Part shown: one piece after another, positions 42,550-50,424 of the stretch
How positions within the stretch are numbered: the stretch's first letter is position 1
How the letters are laid out: the number at the start of each line of letters is the position of its first letter
Source of the DNA: Evernia prunastri
Lineage: Eukaryota; Ascomycota; Lecanoromycetes; Lecanorales; Parmeliaceae
Direction: 5' to 3'
Length of the DNA stretch: 50,424 nucleotides
Assembly: GCA_003184365.1 (NCBI GenBank)
Contig: NKYR01000197.1
Location: 1-50,424, forward strand
Notes under the pieces: model-generated
Seen by the model: only the letters and a program-made list of their open reading frames with translations
Told to the model about the DNA's origin: nothing
Database searches by the model: none
Program-made: the position numbers and the translations under genes

Positions 42550-42983
42550 TGTGCTTGACTCATCACCACCTGCGATTGCTTCAATGCTGGGGCCAGAGCC
42601 ACTCTCCGTGCTCGACTGTGTTCGCTCAGTTCAGGGAACCTGTGTGCATTTTCGTTGACGCCTCTCACCTCCTTTCCGTCTGCCTCTTGCTGCTTCTTTC
42701 CTCCACTGCGCCAATACGTTGTGTAGATCCGAGTCCAAAGCCTTTCGAAGCCCGTCTCCTTATTGTCGCTGCCTGGGATTCCCACCGAGAAACAATCATT
42801 CAGCAATGAGGATAAGAGGATGAGACTTGGAATCAAGATCAGGCAGCAAAGGTAGAGAGACCAGTCCTGAGGTCTTGGGAGCGTCTGCTCAGATCTGCAA
42901 GCAGCCGACGTAATGAAGTCTGTGGTTGCGAGCGTGAGTCGATATGGTAGTGAATACCATGGACCTGAGGACCTACCTGACAT
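42525..42983 (-). CDS. small single-pass membrane protein E, 152 aa
   Basis: ATG at 42983 (MSGRSSGPWYSLPY). About 40 polar residues, one membrane helix (~41-64, WSLYLCCLILIPSLILLSSL), then a long basic/acidic tail (WRSGGKKQQEADGKEVRG). The stop lies inside the 45-bp tandem duplication, so its last residues may be recent. No family is recognised; same build as A-C. Confidence 0.45.
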   Translation of the reverse strand: MSGRSSGPWYSLPYRLTLATTDFITSAACRSEQTLPRPQDWSLYLCCLILIPSLILLSSLLNDCFSVGIPGSDNKETGFERLWTRIYTTYWRSGGKKQQEADGKEVRGVNENAHRFPELSEHSRARRVALAPALKQSQVVMSQAQRYKLQNS

Positions 42984-43357
42984 GATTGTAACTATTGATC
43001 TCTCACGGCCCCTTGAAGGTAAGGAACTGAGGGGAATAATGGAGTGACTGAGCGCTAGAACTGTAAGGGACGGTTTTTCGATTCGCCGGGTCGGACTAAG
43101 CCGTCGGGCTCCTGTGCAAGTGAGACATTCCACAAATGAAAGGCGCTATCGAGGCGGGGTAGAATGTTGCAGAGGATGCCAGCTGTCTGCAAAATGGCTC
43201 TCTGGTCTTTCAGTGGGCGCTCGTAGGACCTTGGCCCGCTCGAGCTAGATCGTCATAATACATACCGCTTGTACTCTAACGCCAATCCAGTCACTCCAGC
43301 TTTACCAGAGCGATTTAAGATGATGTCCAAGCCCGGATCAAAGAAAAACCCCTGCGA

Positions 43358-43606
43358 CTACGGATCAAGGCTTTTATATTTATCCAGGGGCTGTGCTCGG
43401 CAATGGTAAAGCACTATCAAGAAACAGCGGCAAGGGAGCAGGTATCTATTGTTGTAAAAGCAGCGGCGGCAGTGAACTGGCAGTGTCTCTACGAGAGTTT
43501 GGGACTTGGGACGCGGTGGGATATGGAGGTCTGAAACGCTGAATTTATAGGTCTGTACAATATGAGTGAGGCATACAGACAAGAGGACCAGAGAACAAGC
43601 CGCCAT
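43358..43606 (-). CDS. possible small secreted or membrane protein, 82 aa
   Basis: ATG at 43606. The N-terminus (MAACSLVLLSVCLTHIVQTY) could be a signal peptide or anchor; the rest has four further cysteines (HCRRCFYNN, LPCRCF). No splice or promoter support and no known family. Confidence 0.3.
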   Translation of the reverse strand: MAACSLVLLSVCLTHIVQTYKFSVSDLHIPPRPKSQTLVETLPVHCRRCFYNNRYLLPCRCFLIVLYHCRAQPLDKYKSLDP

Positions 43607-44007
43607 GCTTTAGTGGCCTACTGGTGAGGCGGACAAAGTATCATCATGCGCGAACGGAAACCATCGAATGTGGAAGAGTGGGCTAAGAGACAAAGGCAAT
43701 GCTATCTATGTTGGAAACTAAAACAGAACACACTGTCCTCCCCTCCCCTATCTACTAGCGGGGTTTTTCTCAATGAAGACGTTATTTCCAGCGCCAACAG
43801 AACCCGAAACGATGCTGGAAGCCAAAGCAGATGACCCGCAGTAAGCTGCCTTCACTGGTCACTCCGGGAGGTGAGTGATATCGGTGGAAGATTTTGGTCG
43901 TTCCAGAGAAAAGTGGACGTCGTCGCACAATCCCGGCATCAGCGTCTTCATCACTCTCCTCTGTCGATGCTTTTTGGCCGTCCTGCTGTATTGGCTAGAC
44001 AAGATGG

Positions 44008-44620
44008 TTAGTAGGTGATAGGCGTTGGGAGAGGATGGCGTGGCGCTTCCGGCATCTCTGCAATTGTCTTCATCCATAATTCTTTCAAGCGTTTCTCAAC
44101 TTCTTCTGCCATAATCATTCCCTGGATTTGAGGGCTGAATTTCGCATCCTCTTTCCGCCCGTCCTCCGGCTCCCCCTTTCGAGAAATATCGTCCCGCGTG
44201 CAACGAGCAACCGGTAACTGACCCCCTTGCTCTTTCTCATCATCATTGTCTGAGTCTTGTATACGTTGCTCTGGCTCCTACCACGAATCATCAGCGAAAT
44301 TCCCTCGTTTCGGAGCCTGCACAAACCTGGACATCAACACCTTCCATCACCACTTTCATCAACATCACCATCAACACCCCCACAACCACGACCAACAGTC
44401 CCAGTCCCAATAGAAAAGTAGCCACGAGGATCGCAAGGAACATCATCCACTTCAGGCAAGCCAGCATCACTCCAAGCAGAGCGAACGTCATGGAAAGGCT
44501 TCCCATCAGGGCAGTTGGCAGTGCTTGAAGAAGGCGGGCGAAAGTGGCGTCATTCCAGAGGGCTATGAAAGAAACAGGGAGCATGGCTGACAAGGAGGTG
44601 AGGAGGTACTGGGGGTCCAT
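44008..44620 (-). CDS. multi-pass membrane protein D, 187 aa, two exons
   Basis: ATG at 44620 (MDPQYLLTSLSAMLP). Exons 44620-44327 and 44277-44008, 188 codons; the 49-nt intron (GTTTGT donor, GCTGAT branch, GTGGTAG acceptor) joins VDVQ to EPEQRIQDSDNDDE in phase. Exon 1 encodes about three hydrophobic segments with a very Leu/Val/Met-rich core (LAILVATFLLGLGLLVVVVG). Exon 2 is a charged, probably cytosolic tail containing a helical segment (AEEVEKRLKELWMKTIAEMP). An upstream open extension to ~44,860 begins only at TTG. No known family. It closes the run of small membrane-protein genes. Confidence 0.6.
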
Positions 44621-45870
44621 GTGTGTCCGTGTAGGATGCTTGATAGGTAGATGCGACGGTGCAGAGGGTGTTAGATATTCGTTTGCTGATGTGGTTTGGG
44701 ATGGCGGTGAAGAGAGCCCTGATTTCCAGACTATGAGAGCGAAACGGGAAGCCCACAGGATGAGCGGGGATAGAGATTGGCTATAAGATGAGATAGGGCC
44801 AAAGAGAAATCCGACGGCGGATTTCACGCAGCGGCGCCGACGGTAACTTGCATGTCTCAAAACATAAAGCCTGAGAATCTCAGAACTTGGCCAGCGATTG
44901 CAGGGTCCAGAGCAGATTGGAACGCGCAGGTTCCCGAAACATGGCCAATCAATACCTTTTATTTGCGTCGGCCGATCGGAAAGTGAGCGGTGCTTCGCTA
45001 CCTTTCGGATCTTTCGTAACTGGGTTAGAGATACATTAGCTGACCAAAAAAGGTCAATTGCTTAAAGGCTAGTTGCAGTGAAGAATAGCACCTGATCTTA
45101 GTCTTCTACGTGCTCCTGGTACGTTTTGGGTTCTATTGAAGGAATTGCTCATCAGCTTGCGGAGGCACTTTGTGACGGAAAAGGACTGCGACAGACCCTG
45201 AAGACCACGTTCCTGCAAGGGAAACGATTGCAGCCTTACAGCAGACAATGATACAGAAGTCATAGAAGCTAATCCGTTATTAGGAAAACCCGTCTCTTGT
45301 GTTGTATTCCCAGTCTGCACATTCGGGACAAAGATCTATCTTGGATCCTATGACGGAGATAAGACGCTACCCATACCGTCGCCTTATTTCCTAAGCCACG
45401 GTTGGTACCGCCTGAAGAAGACGACGAAGGTAAGGTCATCGAAGAATAGGCGGAGCGGTACAGAGAACAAGGCCATCTTGCGCGCTGACAGGTACGCACC
45501 GGCTTGCTTTGGCGGACTCTTCGGAGACATTGTAAAAGATGAAGGTTTGTATTCAGTGAAGGGCGGTTGAGTATGAACGAAGATTGAGTTTAGTGAGCCA
45601 GAGAATGTATTGGAAGATTCTTTGAGATTCCGATCAGCGTCCTTTGCGCTCTTTGTCGACAACAGGATAGTAGTCTGCTACCAAATTGATATTATATTTC
45701 AGTAACCAACCATGAGCTCGAGACAAGAAGGAAGGGTGAGTCGCGTGCAGTTCACATAGACCGGTCTTAATGTTATGAACCCTAATCTGCTTGGCTGGAA
45801 AGCCAGCGCCACTTCGGGATAGAAACAATGCGGGTCGATATGTGATCCTAGGTTGGCAGGATATCATCCA
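44621..45870. other. 1.25-kb intergenic, no confident gene
   Basis: Minus-strand pieces at 45,530-45,384 (MSPKSPPKQAGAYLSARK) and 45,867-45,634 are open and start with ATG, but have no partner exon or motif. The second begins 4 bp after the BRX1 stop and is most likely its 3' UTR. Confidence 0.35.
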
Positions 45871-46861
45871 TCATGCGAAGAGTACACTTTCATCCAGCTC
45901 GTCTTTTTCCCTTTCTCCAATCCCCGTCCTCAGCCCCATGTCCCCTCTCTTATTCCTGTTCTCCAGCTCTTGCTCACTCCGCTCGTTGTATCTCCCTGCC
46001 TTGCTCAACCTTTGCTCCGACCTGATCTGATTCGGGCTCACGAATTCCTTGTTCTCATAGATGACCGGACCTCCAAAGCTAGACTCCAGTATGACAATCG
46101 GTGTAAGGACAAATCTTGGTCCGATCTCCACCAGACTGATCTTTGTATCCCCGGGCTTCTTGCTGCCTTTCGATACCAGCGCTGCGCCATCTACCCCATT
46201 CTCTTTCGCAGCATCCATTTTCGATATGACCGTCTCGTTGATCTGAAAACATCGTATCCATATCTTGCCATCGGCAACTGTAAAGCCCATTACGTGGTCG
46301 ACAAAGGGTTTTGTCTTTCGCGCGCCTTGGGGCACGCCGAAGATGTGAGTGAGGAGTTCTTTGATGACGAGGAGGTATGGCTGTGAGGAGAAGGTTGCAT
46401 CGAAGGAGAGTATAGGTCGGGATCCCTTCAAACAATTACCGGGGAAGTGTAATTCGGCCATGGTATGTACTGGGTATGCCTGTTAGCTCGAGATATCTTT
46501 GAGATGAGAGTATGTTTGCACAGTTCTGGAGATGCATCTTCACAGTTGGTCCATTAGGTGCTTTGCTAATCCATATGTACAGATCCTTGCCTTTCCTGGC
46601 CTCGAAGAAAAGCACATTATTGCAGTTGTAGAGTTCAGCCAGCTCATTGAGCTGGTAAAGCTTTGTCTTTGTATCAAGCTTTGCATCTTTGCGGCTGTGA
46701 GGTAGGAGGGAGTAGAGATCGTTCAGGAGGTGTCTATGTCGGTAAGTGACGCCTCGGGAGCTGAGGATCAAAACTCGTTGCTTGTTCTTCTTGGTGACGC
46801 CATTGCTAGTGGGGATTTTGGGCGCTGAAGGTTTCGAGAGGGACTTGTAGACGGCAGCCAT
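45871..46861 (-). CDS. brx1: ribosome biogenesis protein Brx1 (Brix domain)
   Basis: Exons 46861-46522 and 46469-45871, 939 nt, 312 residues (yeast Brx1 is 291). The 52-nt intron has a GAGCTAAC branch and restores QNLHTMAELHFPGNCLKGSRP across the junction, a conserved family segment. The Brix domain runs from VLILSSRGVTYRHRHLLNDL (~30) through LYNCNNVLFFEARKGKDLY and RPILSFDATFSSQPYLLVIK to the beta-rich end (IWIRCFQI, VEIGPRFVLTPIVI). Brx1 works with Ebp2 in nucleolar pre-60S assembly. The C-terminal tail is charged (RNKRGDMG, EREKDELDE). This is the last clearly nuclear gene. Confidence 0.95.
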
Positions 46862-47374
46862 TGTGAAAAATTCTCTTGTGTGAGCTTTGGAGAAAGTACG
46901 CCCGCTGGGCTTCGGGGGCTTCGTTATGAAAATAATTGTGAGTTCTCGCAGATCTACTCGTATACAAAATTTCGCCTAGGTTGGTAGGGCTGAAGTGGGC
47001 GCTAAATCTTTGATATCTTGGCGCTCCCTCATCCCTCACTTTCATCTATCTTTTACCCGGTTCTTGTACATGTACGTTATACAATTAAAAAGTGTATCGT
47101 CTAGCTAGTAGATTGAGTCTAATGGCTTTCCTTTGCATAAGTGTCCAGGGTGGAGTGTAGGAAAAGGGTTCACCCTGCCAAACATATTGCTTCAACCAGA
47201 GACACAAGAGATGTAGCATTATTCCTTCAATGAGCGGGGTCTCTATAAGTTAATCATCCCTCCCCGTGGACATTAGGCTATGGTCATTGAAGTCGCGGAG
47301 TCTCGAACTATATAACAGCCCCACAAGCATAATATCTTCGCTGTATCCCATCGTCTGGCTTGCCTCCTAGCGCC

Positions 47375-47459
47375 GGCGTCCTACCTTAGTCCCAAAGCTA
47401 ACGCGGGACTAAGCCCAAAAGAGTCTAGATCGCTTCGCGGACTTTTGTGTTAGGACGCC
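47375..47459. other. cloverleaf-like structured GC element near nuclear/mitochondrial junction
   Basis: GGCGTCCTA (47375-47383) pairs perfectly with TAGGACGCC (47451-47459). Inside, CTTAGTCCC (47385-47393) pairs with GGGACTAAG (47405-47413), and AAAGAGTC/GACTTTT around CGCTTCGCG forms a third stem. It is GC-rich amid AT-rich DNA, like the GC clusters and structured repeats of fungal mitochondrial genomes. It is not a tRNA by arm sizes. Confidence 0.55.
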
Positions 47460-47580
47460 TGCTCCAGAAACCCCGTATTTCAAAAAAACGAGCTTCGCGT
47501 CCACAAATTTTTAAATCAGTCACAGATCCACCAATTCTTGTCAGAACCACTTATAAATATATACCACGACGTGTAGAATN

Positions 47581-47766
47581 TATAAACTGAACACCTGGTC
47601 CAGATAGTTCTAACCTGATTAATACAGAAAAGGCTGTACCTATTAAACCTGATAATAAGGCAAAAATAAGATACAAAACTCCTATATCTTTTGCATTTGA
47701 TGATAAAAACCACCTTTCTAATCATAAAGATATTTTATTTTTGTTTATGTGTAATTTATTTTTCAT
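47581..47766 (-). CDS. cox1: cox1 5' exon (cytochrome c oxidase subunit 1), partial
   Basis: Read with the mold mitochondrial code (TGA = Trp) from an ATG at 47766: a short Lys/Asn-rich lead, then ISLWLERWFLSSNAKDIG, and TAFSVLIRLELSGPGVQFI before the N at 47580. This is the conserved Cox1 N-terminus with the first membrane helix (VLYLIFALLSGLIGTAFSV). Cox1 is the haem-copper core subunit of complex IV. Sequence beyond the N does not continue Cox1 (expected ADNQ-type residues are absent), so the exon is cut by a join or by an intron. Standard-code reading would stop at the TGA in SLWLE. Confidence 0.9.
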
Positions 47767-48207
47767 ATTAATTGCAGAAACTTCATAAGTATTTTTTAGA
47801 TATTTAGAAGATGTAAGTTCATACAAGGTCTGCCAAAGTGGTAGGGTAGGGATATTAGTAGGAATAGGCAAAAAAAAAAGAGACCTGTGAATAAAAGTTA
47901 AAAATACTTTACAAGGCCTAGTAGTTATATATTTATATGGGTGTGTTTTTTTGCTACACCTTACTAGTGTAGTTTAATATATATGTATATAAGAGTTTCT
48001 ATATATATATGTAATGCTCAACTTCTTGCTATCCTCTTTTCAAGGAAGAACTATAGCAATGCTGATGTACCACAATGCTTCGCAAGTTTTGTGTTCCACA
48101 ATGCTTTGCATGCAAGCAAAAATAAGATACGCGTATTAATACAAATATAATCAAACCTCATGTTTCGTGTTTATCATTTGCTTATCTGAAATTTAAGTGT
48201 ATATATG
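47767..48207. other. mitochondrial intergenic with small direct repeats
   Basis: AT-rich. CCACAATGCTTCGCA (48070-48084) is repeated as CCACAATGCTTTGCA (48096-48110), and an A-tract with poly-TA runs lies at 47,940-48,020. No tRNA could be folded by eye. Confidence 0.5.
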
Positions 48208-48208
48208 N

Positions 48209-48652
48209 ACTCATAAATACATCGCCTTCATGTGCTCTTTTATAGTTTATTAGAGGTCCATTGGCATTAGTTAAAAAAGTTAAATATAAAACCTTAACTG
48301 AATATAATGTGGTAAACATAGCACCGATAGTTGCTATATAGTACACAGCAACACTAGAAAGATGAAATTGCCCATATGCAGATTCAAGTATGAAGTCTTT
48401 AGAATAAAAACCAGTCATAAAAGGGAAAGCAACTAGACTAAGAGAAGCTATCAGCATAACTGTATAACTTAAAGGTAAAAATGCTATTAAACCACCGTAT
48501 TTCCTGAAGTCTTGATTATCTGCTACAGCATGTATTACAGCACCTGCCCCTAAAAATAAGAGCCCTTTATAAAAAGCATGATTAACTAAATGAAATAAGG
48601 CAATATTATATGAAGATAAACCTACTGCTATAACCATCATCCCTAATTGCGA
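48209..48652 (-). CDS. nad5: nad5 exon (NADH dehydrogenase subunit 5), partial
   Basis: 148 codons of the central/C-terminal ND5 proton channel: SQLGMMVIAVGLSSYN, ALFHLVNHAFYKGLLFLG, AGAVIHAVADNQDFRKYGGL and FPFMTGFYSKDFILESAYG are all highly conserved complex I residues, including the Lys and His of the antiporter-like domain. The exon begins at SQLGMM, after which intron sequence lies on the upstream side; fungal nad5 is known to carry introns in this region. It stops at the N at 48208, after which the frame is not ND5. The hydrophobic composition and code-4 usage agree with mitochondrial origin. Confidence 0.92.
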
Positions 48653-48683
48653 AATATACTTTTGTATATTTTGGACCATTTCT

Positions 48684-49463
48684 TTATGAATCTTTAAATT
48701 TTTCCCATTTATCTTTGTATGACACTCATTCGTTTAACTTGTTTATGTCATGTATGTTGTTTTTGTTACAATATGTTCGTAAGTCATAAAACTGTTTTAT
48801 AAGACATACTCTTTTAAATTTTTCAGTTTTTAAAGGATATTTAGAAAAATAGTTATCGATAAGTGAAAACAGCTCATTTTTTCTATAAATTACAAATTTA
48901 AATGCTTCTATTTTAGGACTAAGTATGTCTATTCTGCCTCCATACAAGCTAACAAGAGGCTCTAGTAAAAATCTGTTTTTTTGGGTAATACTAATAAATA
49001 TTTGCCCTGATTTTTCATTAAGATATACAGAACCATCACTATCTATAAAACCGCTTAGCCAACCATTACTGTATGTTAAGGCCTTAGGATATTTTATAAG
49101 TATTTCATATTTATTACATAATTTATTCATTTGTAATAAACGAATAGGATTTCTAATTAAACCATTTATGTCATTTATTAAATGCAATAACCCTTTTTTA
49201 TTACGTAATTTATATTTAAAAGCTTTGGCCCCTGAAACTGATTTTATAGACCCTCCATACTTGTGTAGTATTAGATATAATGCCTTTTTATCACCAGCAT
49301 CCATACATATTTCACAACTAACATATCCTTTTTTTGTTAATAAAAAATAACCATCACCGTCAATCAAACCAGCCAACCACTCATTAAAATTTAATGTCTT
49401 TAAGTCAGCAGTTGTATTATTTACAAGACCTTGCCCAGGATGCTCTGCTTCTTCTTTGAAAAG
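48684..49463 (-). CDS. LAGLIDADG homing endonuclease of the nad5 intron, copy 1
   Basis: 259 residues from the N at 49465 to a TAA at 48684, read with code 4: a TGA after DINKLNE is Trp, and the true end is WVSYKDKWEKFKDS. The two LAGLIDADG motifs are NEWLAGLIDGDGYFLL and NGWLSGFIDSDGSVYL, each with the catalytic acid (D), so one chain makes a two-domain monomeric endonuclease. It ends ~30 bp before the nad5 exon, so it is the intron-encoded ORF, probably continuous with the upstream exon frame. Such enzymes cut intronless alleles and may help splicing. The N-terminal part is cut by the N. Confidence 0.9.
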
Positions 49464-49466
49464 ANA

Positions 49467-50114
49467 TTCGTTTAACTTGTTTATGTCATGTATGTTGTTT
49501 TTGTTACAATATGTTCGTAAGTCATAAAACTGTTTTATAAGACATACTCTTTTAAATTTTTCAGTTTTTAAAGGATATTTAGAAAAATAGTTATCGATAA
49601 GTGAAAACAGCTCATTTTTTCTATAAATTACAAATTTAAATGCTTCTATTTTAGGACTAAGTATGTCTATTCTGCCTCCATACAAGCTAACAAGAGGCTC
49701 TAGTAAAAATCTGTTTTTTTGGGTAATACTAATAAATATTTGCCCTGATTTTTCATTAAGATATACAGAACCATCACTATCTATAAAACCGCTTAGCCAA
49801 CCATTACTGTATGTTAAGGCCTTAGGATATTTTATAAGTATTTCATATTTATTACATAATTTATTCATTTGTAATAAACGAATAGGATTTCTAATTAAAC
49901 CATTTATGTCATTTATTAAATGCAATAAACCTTTTTTATTATGTAATTTATATTTAAAAGCTTTGGCCCCTGAAACTGATTTTATAGACCCTCCATACTT
50001 GTGTAGTATTAGATATAATGCCTTTTTATCACCAGCATCCATACATATTTCACAACTAACATATCCTTTTTTTGTTAATAAAAAATAACCATCACCGTCA
50101 ATCAAACCAGCCAA
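49467..50114 (-). CDS. LAGLIDADG endonuclease, partial copy 2
   Basis: Starts at LAGLIDGDGYFLL right after the N at 50116 and runs to KLNE before the N at 49465. It is nearly identical to copy 1 at an offset of 738 bp (49466-50115 against 48728-49377). Two differences are visible: 49929 A (copy 1 C at 49191) and 49942 T (copy 1 C at 49204), changing Gly-Leu-proximal and Arg/His residues. It is not an independent full gene. Confidence 0.85.
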
Positions 50115-50116
50115 CN

Positions 50117-50424
50117 TCTATTCTGCCTCCATACAAGCTAACAAGAGGCTCTAGTAAAAATCTGTTTTTTTGGGTAATACTAATAAATATTTGCCCTGAT
50201 TTTTCATTAAGATATACAGAACCATCACTATCTATAAAACCGCTTAGCCAACCATTACTGTATGTTAAGGCCTTAGGATATTTTATAAGTATTTCATATT
50301 TATTACATAATTTATTCATTTGTAATAAACGAATAGGATTTCTAATTAAACCATTTATGTCATTTATTAAATGCAATAAACCTTTTTTATTACGTAATTT
50401 ATATTTAAAAGCTTTGGCCCCTGA
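50117..50424 (-). CDS. LAGLIDADG endonuclease, partial copy 3
   Basis: Covers the middle of the same protein (KAFKYKLRNKKG to SLYGGRI) and runs off the window end. It matches 49666-49973 of copy 2 and 48928-49235 of copy 1. At the two variable sites it has A then C, a combination found in neither other copy. Its left end is at an N, in the middle of the reading frame. Confidence 0.8.

Larger units (their letters stand above)
47580..50116. other. four single-N joins splitting the mitochondrial end
   Basis: Single N bases lie at 47580, 48208, 49465 and 50116. At each one the coding sequence on one side (Cox1, ND5, endonuclease twice) does not continue properly on the other. This pattern is expected from contigs joined by a scaffolder or graph step rather than from one contiguous molecule. 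Confidence 0.8.

Noticed and set aside
47374..47470. tRNA gene in the folded element
   Set aside because: Outer stem 9 bp, no T-loop GTTCRA or anticodon arm of correct size; it is a structured GC element instead.
47516..47725. Standard-code 69-codon minus-strand ORF over the cox1 exon
   Set aside because: It is a shifted frame of the Cox1 N-terminus, which is unmistakable in another frame with the mitochondrial code.

Overview
The window is a filamentous-ascomycete (Pezizomycotina-type) nuclear scaffold whose last ~3 kb is mitochondrial. Nuclear genes carry many 47-100 nt introns with GTRNGT donors, CTAAC/CTGAC-like branch sites and YAG acceptors, and the recognisable proteins are fungal single-copy orthologues. 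I rebuilt exon structures by hand. Each total given is a multiple of three, but no transcript evidence was available.

Layout. 1-6.7 kb: a serine/arginine-rich ORF cut by the window edge (-), a small secreted protein (-), a 679-residue unknown protein (-), then an unresolved minus-strand area with several gene-like exons. 6.4-6.5 kb: a perfect 35-bp inverted repeat. 6.7-13.5 kb: a housekeeping block with CTF4/sepB (+, eight exons, tandem MluI-box repeats upstream), EMI1 (-) and YME2 (+), the last two divergent and both mitochondrial. 13.5-19.3 kb: gene-poor. 19.4-21.3 kb: a laccase (+). 23.6-25.1 kb: an F-box-like protein (+). 26.1-31.8 kb: APC15 (+), BET1 (-), CHZ1 (-) and a DUF2235 hydrolase (+). 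32.4-34.5 kb: a 14-TM DHA2-type MFS transporter (+). 34.8-35.3 kb: a 474-bp TA-flanked MITE with 50-bp terminal inverted repeats, just upstream of a 2EXR/F-box-like gene (+). 36.9-44.6 kb: an unusual run of minus-strand genes, at least five of them small membrane proteins with one hydrophobic block and a charged tail, plus a Gln-rich protein; none is recognised. 45.9-46.9 kb: BRX1 (-).

47.4-50.4 kb is mitochondrial: a cox1 5' exon, a nad5 exon and a LAGLIDADG homing endonuclease in the adjacent nad5 intron, all on minus. Four single N bases divide this end, and the endonuclease appears as three overlapping, non-identical copies. A scaffolding artefact is more likely than a true nuclear insertion.

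The core genes serve replication and sister-chromatid cohesion (CTF4), cell cycle (APC15), chromatin (CHZ1), ER-Golgi transport (BET1), ribosome assembly (BRX1) and mitochondrial upkeep (EMI1, YME2). The accessory content is the laccase, the MFS pump, the small-membrane-protein run, the MITE and the unexplained hairpin.
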